64,000 nt of DNA. It comes from Motacilla alba alba (taxonomy: Eukaryota; Chordata; Aves; Passeriformes; Motacillidae). The notes beneath the pieces are model-generated. The model worked only from the letters and a program-made list of their open reading frames with translations. It was not told the DNA's origin and ran no database searches. This document shows positions 37,599-52,080 of the stretch, in pieces. The position numbers and the translations under genes are program-made. The stretch is from assembly GCF_015832195.1 (NCBI RefSeq), contig NC_052027.1, positions 4,124,149 to 4,188,148 of the forward strand. The letters are read 5' to 3'. Every line of letters starts with the position of its first letter. The stretch's first letter is position 1.

Positions 37599-40500
37599 AC
37601 ATATTGCTGATAGAACTTGTCAGTCCATCTCCAGCCTGGCGTGTCCTTTGTCCTGCACTGCACGAGGTTTGTCTCTACGAGATGGGGTGACAGAGCGAGG
37701 AGAAGCCTCTCAAGGCACCTTCACCAAAGACAGCAGCAAGGTGTGGTCACCTGTGCTGTCTCCTTCTCAGTGGGGTACTTGGCAAGCCCAAGGTGTTCAA
37801 GCCACAACAAGCATTTGCCAGGCAGAGCCTGCTGTGCTCCTGTAGCATCTCACCCTCAGGTGTGTCCTGCACACCTGCCTGGGCAGAGACAGGTGTCTGC
37901 TCCCCGTGGGTCCCTCCAGCTCGGGGTAGTCTGTGGTTCTGTGTTCCTCTTACACCCTGTGTAACTGGATAAGGCAGCACTAGCACTGAAGCAAATCCTT
38001 AGGCTCAGGGCTGCAAGATTAGGCAATTCTAGGAGCAGTTTATTACAATGCTTTTTTGCCTTTAACTGCTTTTACAGTTTATTATGAGATTTATGTGTGG
38101 TGTTTAATCTGTCACTTCTATTCAGTGCTTCATTTGCCTAAGACACAGGTAACACAACTTCCTGTAAAGCATTTATATGATTGCTTCAGACACCTTGGAA
38201 GTGTGAGGGGCTGGAGAGATCCAGAGCCCTGTGGTGGTAACTGAAGACCTCTCAGGCCATGCCATGCTGCTGCATAAACCAGCTTCAGCAGAAAATACTG
38301 CCTGTTTTCCTGTTTAGGTATTCTTCTGCATCTAGGACCAGTTCTGCCTGGCTGTGGTTTCAGTATATGTATCTCTCCCAAGTACAGCATTGAAAGGATT
38401 AAATGGTTGACTGGGCTCTCTAAACTGCAGTTGTCTCTCTGGATTTCCTGGCATTCTGTATATTGGGGAAGGTTGGAAACTTTATGATCAGATATTTGCT
38501 TCCTTTCCTTTCCTATGCGGTGACGAACGGCCAGATATTCATTACTGAGGAGGATACACTATTTACTCTGGGTTTACTCTGGGTGCAGCTTTCAGCACTG
38601 GGTTGGAGTACCATTATTGTATGATGCTGTCATGATTTGCTGGCTGTTTTGGATAAATGGTTGAAGGAAAATTCAACAAATGGTATGAAGAGCCTTTTCT
38701 ACTGTGATTGTGTACCTCATTTTCCAAGATTTCTTTGGGAATCTGCTTTTTTTTTTCATCTAGCATCTGTCTTTTTATGAAGAGGATGCCTTTTCTTTTG
38801 GACTCTGAATGACTTGGAAGACATAGAAAAGTCTGGTGTGGCTGTGCACCAAAATTATTTCCCTGTTAGAGGCTGTGCATGGCAGGCTTTGTTTGGAGAG
38901 AGGGTTTGAGGTTGTCCCCTAAGGGTCACAGGGCTTTACCTTTATTGGTCCAGCAGATTGCAGCTTTGAACAATTCCTTTCTAAGAAATTGGACACGGGT
39001 GAGTTGCAGTGGTCACACATCTGTGAGGCTGCACACCTCCAGTGCTTCCTGATGAGCTGCCCAGGGAGCCTGGGCACAGTTCTGCGGGCTGCTGGCCGCA
39101 GCTGGGAGCTGGGGGTGGATGGTGGCCCCGGGTACCTGCTGTGCTGGGGGCTGTCCCTGCAGAAGCAAGCCTCAGGGCAGGTATCTGTGCTATTTGGCCA
39201 CCATCTGGGAGAGCCACATGTGATGCTTGTTCTCATATCAGTCTGCCAGGGGGCTGCTGGAGGGGCTGGGTGCTCCCTGCGTGAGCTGACATTCTGCAGC
39301 ACCGGGAGTGCTCGCCAGATGAACAGAGGTGCTGGAGAGCCTCTGCTCCCAGGGAGACAGCAAGCAGGAGCTGAAAGCTGGAAGAGAAACCCTGCTTTGT
39401 ACTGGCAGTAAGAAACAGAAGAAGTAAGAGTTGCATTCTTCTCACCCAGCACCTGCAGATGTAGTAAAGGGATGAGAAGCATCTTCCTCTGTGCTATCTC
39501 TGGAGAAACTGGAAGAAATACCTAAGTCAAACTCGAACCTGTAGGGTGTCACAACCAGAAGATTATGTAAGGAGTTTGCTTCAGGTTGTGGTGGGTGAGA
39601 ACAGGGAAATTCAGCCTCATGGGACATGTCACAATAGAGAGGTCTGGGTTACAGCTTAATGTAGCAGTCGTTCTCTGATTTACGGCATTGGTGGAAAGAT
39701 TGTTGAATTTGTTGGTGTGGAAATTAGCTGGAACAAATCGACAGCTAGCTGTAGACTGTGGCCTTCTTTCACAAACAATATAACAACTAAAGGAGAACTT
39801 TAAGTCCAGCTATTTAATAATCTATGTGTTAAATATTAGCTAAAAATGCAAAAATGAGCATTATCTGCAGATTTCAGGCAGCTGGAGTTGTTTTGTGTAG
39901 AAAATATGTGGCAAGTGTTTATTTTTAAATGTTGACCACTGCTATTAGGTATTTATGACATTGGAAGCACAACAGAAGGCTAAAAGCACCACAACAGCCT
40001 CAGGTTGGTTCAAATTGGCTGTAACCACAACTTGAAGAGGGAGTTTTATCCAGCATTTAATGCTGGAAAACATCTCACAGCGCTTCTCAAGGATCAAAAG
40101 CTTTGCAAAAGTGGTCACCACGACACAAGCAGTGTGAAGGATGCAGAAGCAATGAATTATAGGAGTTTCAGGTGGCCAGGATCATTCTAAATAAAGTCTC
40201 CTGGAAAGCAAGAACCTTCCTTTCTGTGTTATGTACCTCTGTCCTTGTTCTTTTCTTTTCCTCAGTGCTTCAGCTGGGTGGGGTGAGAAGAGCAATTTTT
40301 AGGCAGTGTCTACAGGGTGTTTTTATGAAGCACCAATGTGAGAAAACTCCTGAATTTGACACAGCAGTGGAAGGTGGGGCAGGTTCATGGCTCTGAGGGT
40401 AATTCTGAACCCCTCCACCGTAGGCCTTGTTTTCTTTGGCTGGAAAAGTCTGACAGGGCTGACATATTTATGTACAGAGCTAGTATTTAGCTTGGAATTT

Positions 40501-43500
40501 TACACTTATGAATGATGAACTAAACAGAACTCATTTATGTTTTTCCTTCCCTCTGTAGCTTTCTTTTTTTCCTCTTATTTTTTTGAAATGTGAGGTTACG
40601 TATTGCAGACAAGTCTCAACATATCCACCCTGTGCTTGACCACCGGAATTAATAAGTAGCCACATTCCTTGATGATTCTATAGGGATTGGAAGCTAGGCA
40701 GCCGAGTTTGCTATGCAAGAGAGTTAATAAAAATTTTCATTGCTGGAGGAAAGCTTATATACAGTAGTCTGTTTGTCCTGTATTTCAACCACCTGAGTCA
40801 GAGCCAAAAAAGCAATTGTCTACTACATATTTCAAACAGATGCTGAGGGGTAAAAGGAGTGACTAGAATTCTCAGCAATAAAATGCTGGCTCTTTAAGTT
40901 CCCTTGAAGGAAGTGAACCTATAAAATTTTTGCTGCTGACTTGTTTGTCCAGTTCTTTGAAGTATTTAACATTAATTTAGTCTGCAAATCATTGCCACCT
41001 CAATTTTTCATTGAAGTATCAAAGCCTGCTAAACACATAACCTTGGAGTGCACAAAAACCCCTGATTCCTTTAGCAGATATAGTCAGTTAGCTGTTACCC
41101 ATTTGAAAACTTCCTCCTGATGCTGGTGGTGGGGTATGCTCTGGGTATTTGCAAAGGAAAACTTTTTGAAGAATTTTTTTTTCAATGACTGTTAATTTCA
41201 CTTGCAGTAGGTGAGTGCATTTTAAGTGCTGGTGTTCCAATCTTTTCTGTTAATAACACCCGTTGTTGCTCTGCATCAGAAACCGAGGTGGAGAGCCAGG
41301 ATGGTTGTGTTTGATGGAGCAGTGGGCTCTGCAAAATTGTTAGAGGTGTAGGTGTTGAGGAGTAAATGTGCCTGTTCTGTGCTCACCTCAGTGCAGGAGC
41401 TGGGTGGGAGCTGTGCTAGCACAGGCTGGTGGTGCCTCGGGCTGCAGCTCTGTCTGCCAGCAGTTCCTGGCCTTTTTGGGCTGTGCCCAGGATTTCTGAA
41501 AATAAGAATGAATTGGTGACAATCCCACTCACGCCAAGTGAAGATGGAGTGTTTCCCTTGTCTCAGATATTCCATCTTCCAAGCAGTCTTTGGGCTCAGA
41601 CCAGCAAAATGTATGCAAGGGTCATTTTTTGTTGCCTTTTTGGCAAAGAAATAGCAGATTGTTGAGTAAGTGATGGTTACACTGGCAAGTATCTGAGGTT
41701 AGTTATTGCTGTGAGATCCTGATCAACAACCTCCTCACAGGGGTTCCTTTTTCAGTTTTGGTTTTCTTTTTATTTTTTTCCCCTTTTGACTTCTTTCTTT
41801 GAAAATTAAGTTTCTCATACTCTCCTGGACCTTGTGCCCTGGGGGATAGGGAGGAGAAGACCCCTGCTCCCACCACTGTGGGTTCCAGCAGAGCCATGCC
41901 CTGCCTGGCACTGCCCACGGCAGCACTGCTGGGACCTGGCAGTGGCACGAGCAGAGGACATCAGCTGTGAGGGGAAGCTTAAAAAATGCCATCAGGCTTA
42001 ACTTGGAAAAAAATATCAACACAGAGGGTGTCAATTGAAAACCAGCAGGGTGGGAAAGCTGCTGTACTGTAGTGGGAATGCAGCAGCCTCAAGGCCCTTT
42101 AAATGATTGGTGACACACTAGAGATATTGTTAAATTACCTTTTTTATTGGTTCTGGAGTCTTATGTCTTAAAAGTCTATTCTTTGGAAGAAGTCAAGAGA
42201 ATCCTTATATTTGGTTTAGATATAAACCTGAGATACAAAACCTGGATGTGGATCTGGACCTGAACTTTTCCAGTGTCTGGGGAGTATTTCAGGCTGGGAT
42301 TTTGTTGAGAGACCTCTCTTTGCATGTGCTGGTCTGGAGGACTTGTGTGTAGTGTTAAACTGCAGCACAGCCAAGCTTCAGCCAGGGATGTGTTGGTATT
42401 TTGGCATGTTTCCCTACCAAACAGGGAAATAGTGAAGTGTTTCTGTCTTAAGGTTGTTTGAAGATTAAAAGGATCATTTTCTGTTTTCAGAACCAAGAAT
42501 TGAACAAGAGGATTTACAATTTGTCAATTCACTGATTATATTGAAGAGAGGACCAGAAAGGGTTTGAGTTATGGTAGTAAGCAACAAAAGCAAAGGCTTT
42601 TTGCATCTAATTCATCTTCTAAATGTGCAGAACTACTTGTCTGTTTGTAGTTCATGAGTATTGTTTCCAGTGTTGAATTCTTCTCATCTCTGTTTTCATT
42701 GCCTCGTGTGTAAAATCCAGATGGTGGACAAGAGGCTTTTTAGTTTTGTTAAAGGACTTCAGGATGATTTTGAAGGGAATGTATGTTGCAAGTAGTTTGT
42801 AAGAGAACCTGGAGCAAAGGTTTAATGAAGGATTGCCGGTGAAACTCTTTAATCCAAACACTCTGGTTAAGACTTTCTCTCCAGCCTGCACGGTCCCATA
42901 TTTTACATTCACTCCCAGCATGGACTTCCTTTGCTGAAGGTCCCATAGGTAAGCCACGAGAGCAAAATATACTACAGGGCCTCATACCAACACTTGGAGT
43001 GGGAAACTTTAGCTGTCCAGCCTAATTTTTCATGGCTGTAGAACAATAGCCGAGATTGTGTTGTGGGTACAGAGGTGGCCACCGGGACAACCCCATTAGC
43101 CCTGCACAGGCAGCTCTGCCCCCTCCTTGGGCTGGGACCAAGCTGTGGCCCACTCTGGCTGTTTTTTGTGGCCCATGGCTGTTTTTCTCCTGTGCTGGAG
43201 GGAGATCATCGTGGTGACAGGTTCCTGCCAAGGGGAGAGGGCTGAGCGCAGCCGTCGCCCGCGGAGCCACGTTTTGTATCTGCCTGCTGGGGAGCAGCTG
43301 CAGGCACGGGAAACCAATGGGGATAATGGTGATGCTGAATGGGAAGAGAAGATTTTTTGAACCTGAAAAGGGCTGTTTATCTACCATAACCCCCTTTTCA
43401 GCGCTGTAAACCCTTTGAAAGCAGCCTCCTCTTTGCTCTGTGCAGCACGAAGCATCCAGGTTGGCTCCTGGGTGACAGTGGCAGCTCAGCACGGTTTTTG

Positions 43501-46049
43501 TAGCACTGTGGAGGAACGGGGAAAATCTTGAAAAAAATCTCAACTGGCCAAAAAGATTCAGTATTTTTCAATTCTGTATTGATACTTGAGCAGCAGGCTG
43601 GCATCTACAGAGTGCTGAAATAGCTGTGAATTGGTAATTACGAATTACAGCAGGAGATCAGTTCAGCTTAGTGTTCCCAAAGCCTGAGAGATCAAAAGGT
43701 GCTAGTGAGAAAGGTAAAACATCGAGTGTCAGTGAATGTGCCAGGCTGCCTGAAACTTAGTTGCACTCTCTAGTTTGTAGTTGAATTTTGTAAGGGGAAA
43801 AATTTGAAAAAAGAGAGTGTGGATAACATTTCTATTGAGTCATGGGTATTGCCAGGAAAATGACAAGGATGTGAAGCAGTTGCTGGGGTGCTTGTAGGTT
43901 TTTATATTTTTCTCAGTTTTATCCTTTAGTTTACCTAGCAGAGCAGTAATTAAAGGAAGAAAAGCAGTAAGAAGCAGCAGGAGGGCAGGATTTTTCCTGC
44001 TTGTTTTCCTTAATTTTCTATCAAATGCAGAGCAATACAACCATTTAATTTTAAAGCTAAAATAGTGCCCCTTTATCTTTTTCATACCCTTTTCTTCCCA
44101 GCTGTCATGTACAGGAAATGACAGTGTCAAATGATATATTTGTGTGTCGTGTTTCAGCCCAGTCTGGGGGGGTCAGTTACCCCTGGCTCACGTAGACCCA
44201 GGTTGGTATCTCCCAGGCTTTTAAGAGCATCAGTAGATAAGGATCGAGATTTTGAAGCAGGGGATATCAAGAGAAGCAAAGGATTTGTGAGCACGCATAG
44301 AGGCCAGGCATCACCTCCAGCTGCTCAAAAGGTCCCTGGAAGAATGAAGTTAATCATGAGAAGAAATGGTCCAATTTTAAGGTGGCAAAAACCTCCTTTG
44401 CTTTTGCCAAGCTCTTATCCAAGGAGGAGGGCAGTCTTTCCTGGAGAGCAGCCTGTCTGTCTGGGATGTATCTAGTAAAAATTTGAGATATTTTTCACCA
44501 CTTTTAAAACCCTTTCACCAATTCCCCAGATTATTGGCAAAATAAGGGTAGTGGCAGATTCCTAATGACTTTCTTTCCCTTCTGCATCAATTATGTGTCT
44601 TTGTTAGGCAGAGCTTTGAGTCAGCTCTCCTTCATTTCGCTCTTCTGGTCGCTCCCAGGGGAGACGGTCTCTTGGTAATAGGAGCTACCTCAGCTCAGAG
44701 AAGAATACAGTTTTGTTCCCTTCTCGAATGACACATGACTATCAGGCATCTCATGAGTTCTCTGAGTGGGCACATGAATTGAACCTTTTCGGAGTCTGGG
44801 TGATTAATGGCCCTGGTGGGTAGGAAGCAGACGCTCATTACAGGTCTGGGGGATCTGCCTGGCAGAATTAAAAGCTGCCATGGTGGCAATGCCCTTTTAC
44901 CCTCCCGAGCTCCCCTGCAAACGTCACCAGTACTGCTCAGAAAAGGAAGCAAAGTTCACCGCAGGGTGGTTTAGGGGATTTTTTTACTTTTGTTTTTGTT
45001 GCTCATGTGTTGTTGTGTGGGTTTTCTTACAGAGCAAGCACAAGAGATGTTTTAATTAGCCATGGTAGAATTGTTTTTGGCTTCATATGATTCTGTTTAT
45101 TAAGGATCCTGGGCACATTGACATGGCTGTGATCCTTGTGTCTCAACCTGGCTGCTGAGGCAGTCTGTAGTGCTGCCGGTGTCTGTGGATAGGGCTGGAT
45201 CCCGGTGCCAGTGTCAAGTGGGGATTTTTTCCTAATATGGACAGTAGTCCACAAGCAACTGGACGAAGTCCATCAAGCTAACGTCGCCAACAGCCAGTAG
45301 AAAGTTTGGCTGTGCTCTACTTGGACCAGCCCTGAGCTAGAGACCAGAAGGTAAAAGGCTTTTTCACACCCTCATTTGACATCTCATGGCCAGTGTTGAT
45401 GTACTGAAGGCACAGCCCCAGGGATGCTGACAGGAGGTGTTGCCTGCTCACCACTTCCCTCTGCAAATAGCTGTACAGTCGTGGCTTTTGCAAAATGAAG
45501 CTGTTTTGGTTTGCTTTGTTTTGTTTTGTTTTCCTCCAGAGAAAGCTCAGAGAAGGAACAGAGCAGGCACTGGCATGCCTGTCTAAACCCCTTCCTTTTC
45601 TAATTTTTTGGAACATACTCCTCTGTTTACTTTCTGGCCCAATAATACTGATGCAGTGCAAGTGTTTCCACTCACAAAACTTCCACTTGTCCTAATTTTG
45701 ACGATGTGAAAGTTCTGTATATTAATTCTTATCTGATTTCTCAGTGGATTGCACAGCCAGTGCTTTAAATGGGCACTGGCAGCCCTTTCCTGGTCAGCAC
45801 GAAACAAACTAAGTTTGTTTCTAAGGAAAATATTGTGAAGCAAATGGGGGGTTTTGTTGGTTTGTGTTGGTTTTGGTTTTTTTAACATCTTGATGTTCTG
45901 TATTAGGCGTAGACTGTTTTTAAACATGAGCATGTGTTACTTTTCTTTGATGTTTTTCACGAAGAAGATTCTGTCTTCCACTTTTAACAAAAGGCTCATG
46001 TTCATTTTAGGTTGTTTTATTCTGCTAATGATACTCCTTAGATAAATAG

Positions 46050-46065
46050 GTGTGTGTGTGTGTGT
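46050..46065. repeat. Short (GT)n repeat
   Basis: Eight GT units in a row. It is a short simple repeat in the intron. Confidence 0.85.
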
Positions 46066-47348
46066 ACATTTAAAATGTAACATTCCCCTTCAACACACCA
46101 TGGATACATAACAGAACTGATCTTCTGTAGTGATCTCCTGTGCCAGAATTTTCATGTTTTCAAATTAAAATGGATTCTCCTTATCTTCTCATAGCCCCTT
46201 TGATCCATTGCCTGTGGGTGCATAGGGGCACTAACGACAGAGGACGGGGAAGCTCCAGCTTTGCGTGGCATCATTATTAGCTCCACAGCATTAGCAGCAT
46301 CCCTGTGAGGAGCTGGCCGTGCTCCCGGTGTGCCAGGAGAGCAGCCTGCTTCCCTACACTTCCCCTGTGCTTGATGCCAGCTGGGATTCTCCCCCTGGAA
46401 GGGTCCTGTGTGTTCCTGCCGGGTGTTTCTGCGTCGCTCTCCCCTTCTCCTGACCCTGTCAGTGGCAGTGGGAATTCCCTGCAGTGATACCTGCTTTCCA
46501 GATCTTTGCCTTCCTCCTGGTAGCACATAACTCCAAGGACTAAACTTGGAGATTAGACCTGGGTTCACCTGTGCATCAGCCTGTAACTGTGCTGAGAGTT
46601 TGTCTGTTTGGGTTTTTTTTTTTCCTTTAATTATTCATTCACTCCAAAGTTTGTGATTTGTATCTGGTCACAACTAAATAGCTTGAACCTCTCTGCCAGG
46701 GCTTTGCATGCAAGTACTGTCAAAACTGTTCTCAGTGATGAGTCAGTTCCTCCTTTTTTTCCCCCTCTTTTTTCTTTTTATTTTAATGACGAGTATGCAG
46801 TTAGTGTACCCATTAGAGCGTGCTGAGGGATGGCATGGAAATGAGGATACACATGTGTATGTATCAGATGCTGAAGAGCAGCATTCGTGTTATAAATATA
46901 GCTCGGCTGTGTTCCTTCTTACATTTCAATTTTATAATCCGTTCCAGAAGATTTGGACAAAAATACTGTAGTGTAAGAGAGCATTAGTTTCTGGGTTCTT
47001 CAAATAATAATTCTTAGTAGAGAAACTAGTAAATAAAGCTCTGAAGATGGGCAAGATGACATCTTCCCTAGTTCTAGGAATTGGACTTGAGGCATAGATT
47101 TATGCAAGGTAAAAGAAAGGACAAGTGGAAGCAGGAGCAAAACTGTATGTTTTATTTTTTCAGTTTATTGCTAAAATGTATGAATAGTCCTTTTTTGTTT
47201 GTTTTATTGGTGTGATTATATATGATCTATCTTTACATGTATACTTTTTAGACCTGGTGGGCCCACTGTGATTAAATGTTTGCTTTGAATACGTGTCCAG
47301 CGTGTTAACTTTTCACAGTGGAAAGTTGTTAAATTCATTTTTATACAA

Positions 47349-47378
47349 GGGGGAGGGGGGCAAGAAAAAAGGGGGGGG
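47349..47378 (+). other. Potential G-quadruplex-forming tract
   Basis: G runs of 5, 6 and 8 bases occur in 30 bases, separated by a single A and by CAAGAAAAAA. The eight-base run can supply two G-triplets, so four G-tracts are available on the + strand. This shows folding potential only. Homopolymer slippage is an equally good reason for the sequence to exist. Confidence 0.4.
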
Positions 47379-50300
47379 AAAAAAAGAGATTGTTAAATGT
47401 ATGGAAACCCTTATTGGCTGAATTATATAACTGAATTCATTCAACATGCTCAGTGTATCTTGTTCTCCTTTCAGTATTGCCACTCTGTTCATCACCCCTT
47501 TTAGTGCTTTAGGCATATGGTGTGCAGTACATCCAGGGAAGTGTCAACAATATGGCATATGTTATACATACTGATCTTGATACACCGTAGAAAATAATGG
47601 GCCTAACTTTAAAAGGCACGGTGCTAAGAATAGAGCGTGCTGCAACATGCAGACAGTGAATCCGCCATGAATGTCATGTTTGAAGACAAAAAGAGCTGTA
47701 TTTTTCATTACTTTTGTGGCTTGGTTTGTATCTTGGCGTTGCTGCAGATCAGAAAACGACGGTGAGATGAGTGCAGGCCTGATGCTGGAATTCCAGGCTC
47801 TGTGGAGACTCGGGGGTCGGCTTGTGCAGGGGTTGGTGCGGGCAGGAGGGAGCAGGGAAGGCAGGGAGCTGTGGGACGTGCCCACCAGTGCTCCAGGGCT
47901 GCCCCTGTGAGCCAGGATGGGCCCGGCAGGGGCTGTGCTACCGACATCCATCCGCGGGAAGAGGGACGGGGGATGTCCGGATGCGCTTCCAGGAGTCATT
48001 AGAGGGTCACATTAGCTCACCACTTAGCTCTGTCTCCACGCTGTAAATGAGCCTGCACAAGCAGATTGCAACGCTTACATTAAAACCACACTGGTGGAAA
48101 TGAGTCTTTCCAAAGGCTCTTCCAAGGATCTGCCCATTAGGATCTGACTGCGAGATCAGGGCTCTCATCTGGATTCACAGCAGTAAAATGAAGATGAAAC
48201 GCTCTGTTTCTCATTTCTGGGTCCTGGACTTACTCAGCTCCCCATTTCACAGGGAATCTTTCGTCTCAGGAACGCTCATTTCTAAATTAGAAAAAAAAAA
48301 TTAAACAGGGTCCTTTAGAATGCTCATCCTGAAAATTGTTCCAGGGAGTTTCATCTCCAAAATAAATGATTCATACCATCGTATAGGTGTGTGTGTATAT
48401 CTGTATGTCTGCATTGCTGTTTATTGTGCTGCACTGGCCTGGCTCGGGAGCTGTAGCATCTGAAGTGCAGAGAAGCAGTGACTGGAGAAAGGAATATCTT
48501 CTTTCCAACAAAGACCAAATATTTGTCTGTTATCTCTCTGGCCGTTGTAGTGGTTCTTGATATCTGCAGAACTGAGCAGATCACCACGCGGATAAAACAG
48601 CGCAACAAAATATTTATTTTTAAGCTTTGTTGAATGCTGAATGTTTGGTGCAAGTTTATGAGGGTTAAACATTAATAGCAGATGTTGTTAATGAATAGAA
48701 GGCTTGAGCCAGCTTCTGAGACCTTTGAGTTAGTACATGAATTTTCTGGTTGATGACAATACTTGTAACATGCCTAATTATGAAGTAGTGTTCTAATCAA
48801 GCCTTGAATAACTGAAGAATTTCCCCTCCTCTTTTGCGGTTATTTCAGTGGCACACACAGAGATCGCTTCAGTGCCTGTGCTTATTCTTAGTGATTTTTC
48901 TTTTCTTAGAACATTCATTGAGGTTTTTCCCCAAGAAGCTTTCCCGCTGAATGTCGGTGCAGGAGCGCGCGCAGGCACAGAGGGTGACACGTGCACGGCG
49001 TGTCCCCTCCACCCCAGCCCCACCAGCAGCTGAACTGGTGCCAGCCTCTGAAGTTGTTGTCCCAGTTTGTCACGCTTCCAGGTGAAGTACGTGAAAGTGA
49101 TTATAGGTAATAAATATCTCTTTTTTTTAAACTTATTGCAGAGGCAGTTTTTCCCCTGTTAATGAGGGTAATTTGACTTGGTTGAAGGATTGCAGTTCTT
49201 AAGAATTAATGCAGCAATCCAATTCAAAGATTTAAAGAGATCTAAGATTTTTCACAGGTCGTGTGCTAGTGAATGTGCTCCTATCACATAGCAGCTAATG
49301 GACTTGAACAACAGTCTGTCATTTACTGTTACCTCAGTGTATAGCAGCTTTGCCCTTGATAGCGAGTATACTTTCCCAGCAGTGCAGGTTATTTAGTAGT
49401 GCCGTGTATTTGTAACACTTTTAAGAGACAGTATCCGATTTCTAACAGCCCTAATTACTGGATAAAGCGAGGTTACCTTTCTGACTTTCCTAATTATGTG
49501 TTTGGATCCTAATCTGTATGAGCCTAAAGTGGTTTAGGTTCTAATAGCTGACTCCTCATTTTTTTTTTGATTTATCTCTGTGCATACACATCTATAAAAT
49601 AATTTCTGTGTTGCATTTTCCCTGTATCAATGCTCAAAGGTTAATTCTGTAAATACCAAAGTGTTAGGCACTAGTCTCCATAAGGTCTCCTTGTTTTTAG
49701 GAATGCATTATTACCTTTTAACAGTGTTTTGTAATGACTTATTTGTAAATGCTGTTGGAAATGCTCTAATTTCTTGATCCTATTATGTTCCTGGATATGA
49801 AAAATCCTATTGTAAGGTAATTAGAAGGATTCTCTTCTATTTAAATGTGTGTTCTCTAGACAGTGTCACTCTATACTCTGCACACAAGAACCTTTGTTCC
49901 TTAATTAGAAAAAGGACTAGAGCTCATTAATTGTGGGTACAAAGTGATGTCTGCTCAAATGGAGAAGCAGTAATACAGTTTAAATAATGATTGATCCTAC
50001 ATTTTAAGTCTAACACTATTTCATACTGATAGTGATAAATAAGCAACACATAATGCAGGTTGCGAAGCAATGTGTGAAGATTTTTATTGAAAAATCTCTT
50101 TTTGCAAGGATAAACCTGTGTCGGGCACAATAAATAAAGGATGGATGGTACATACACAGTGTCTGCCGTTTAGGAAAGTCAGCATTTGTCAACAGAGCAC
50201 CCTAGCAATAGCTGAGATACTGGAGTTCACTCCACCCCATACTTCAGAAAATGAAATAATTGTGAGAGCTGTGCAGTCAAAAGCAGTTTGGATCTTGGCC

Positions 50301-52080
50301 TTACAGAGCTATTATTGTGATGAAAAGACTAGTTTAATTACTGCTCACAAACAGGATGAGTTATAAATGTTTGAGTATTCTGCAGGGTGTTTTCTTTTGG
50401 ACACAACTATACTTTGTTCCCTGAATTTCACCATCTCTCTGCTGTCGCTTTGGGAGGAGAAAGATGAACTTGAGAAGTTCAACCCAAGACCCTTCACCAA
50501 AAGGCTTTGGTTTATGTGGTGGCTACAAAAACAGGGTGGGCTGAGATGTGCACTGCAGGGTGAACTCCCAGCAACGGCCCTTCCCAAAAATCAGGAGTGT
50601 GTTGTGCTGGGCTTGGCGGTCCTGCTGCCAAGGTGGGATGCCAGGATGGTGCCTGTGTTTGGAGTTTGGGTCTTGTCAGCTGAGGCTGGGCTGGGCAGAG
50701 CAAATCACTGGGGGTGATGCCCCTGTGGCTCCCCAGCCTGCAGCTCCATCTCCTCCACAAACCCAGCAGTGCCCCTTCCTCTCCTTGCCCCACCTTGTGT
50801 CAAAGACTTAAGAGACAGCCTGTCTAATTTTTCTAACGAAAACATGCAGTAACAAGGCAAACCTTTCCCATATGAAGAGCAGCAAAGTTGGAAGATGAGG
50901 CTTAATTTCCTGTTGTATTTCACAAATCAAAATGGTTAATGCTAGACAGGGGTGTATATTTCACTTAAAGCATATTGGCACTGAAAGAACCCCAGGAAAT
51001 GTAAGGTTTCTTGGTATCCTTCTCTGCTGTATTCCTCTTGGTGGGAAAGAAAAATAGTTTTTAAAAGATAAAAAACCTGTTCTTCAATTGACTATGCAAA
51101 AATCTTATTGCAGTATTTATTCCAAACCTGAACACATAATGTTCAGTGAAGGAGAAAACAGCAAAAAACAGTTGTTGATGGACTTAGGCGAGAACTGGAT
51201 TAAATAAGCATTAGTCTACTGAAGCTGATTACAGGAATATGAAAATGCAGTATCTTAATGGTACATATTTTCATGTGGCAGCTCAGTTGCCTTTCATTTT
51301 GCAGCTAATATGTCTATTCTTATGAGTCATTTACTTCTTTAATTACCTTTTGCAGGCAAGGCACCATGGTATATTAATGTGAATGATTTTTACTGCCAGT
51401 TTATCATACAATGCCCCAGAAGTTGAAAGGCGTAATTGACTTGGAAGAGCAGCTCATGAAGGAAACAATATTTAGTTGACAGTTTTCCTTGTACTCTCTG
51501 TTGACGTTTATGAGTTTACACTATGCTAAAGGAGTAATAAACACAATTTTCTTTCAATAACAGGAAAGAGTCGCTTTTAAAATACATTTGTGGAAAGCAG
51601 ATTTGTTCATTTCTTGAATAATATAAAATAATGCATTTTCAGTGATGAGATGTATATAAGACTGTCAATTGAATTAAACCTCAGAAGGTGCCTTTATAAC
51701 CTGCCTTAGAGCGTTAAAAGATATTAGGGTGCATATGAATCAAATCAGTTAGATGAATATTTAAATTATACACAGATTTGGGTAAATCATATTCAGATCT
51801 GCATGTTAGATTATTTGCTGGCCTTCTCTTGCCGTGCAGGGTGAAAGCTTTAAGTGGGAATGTGAGGGACAGAGGCTCTGTTTCTGTAGATGGAAGAACT
51901 CTCATCAGAAAGCTCCTGATAAACCCCGATTAGAGGATTATTGCAGAAACTTTCTATAACTTTGCTAGAGCCAGAGGCTTGAGGAAGGTTTAAAATCAGC
52001 TTTGCAATCCGTCAAAGTCCATTTTCTCCTGGAATGCTACTTTTATTGAAATGACCTTGTCAAATCGCAAATTCTTTTTC

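Larger units (their letters stand above)
31678..52080 (+). other. FOXP1: FOXP1 intron, middle part
   Basis: This is long intronic DNA without a supportable exon or RNA gene. Simple sequence includes a pyrimidine tract at 34809-34845, a GT repeat at 37576-37598, a shorter GT repeat at 46050-46065 and a G-rich stretch at 47349-47378. GC-richer islands with longer chance frames occur near 39.0-39.4, 43.0-43.3 and 47.8-48.0 kb. None shows a recognisable protein family or an exon-like splice-site pair that I trust. A CpG-bearing block at about 34.44-34.76 kb is listed separately. Confidence 0.6.

Noticed and set aside
38919..39482. 187-codon minus-strand frame in a GC-rich segment
   Set aside because: Proline/serine/cysteine-rich translation typical of GC-rich non-coding DNA. 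A 140-codon frame overlaps it on the other strand.
45070..45300. Possible retroelement or exon around ATATGATTCTGTTTATTAAG
   Set aside because: The ATTCTGT resemblance to a CR1 end is not supported by the surrounding sequence.
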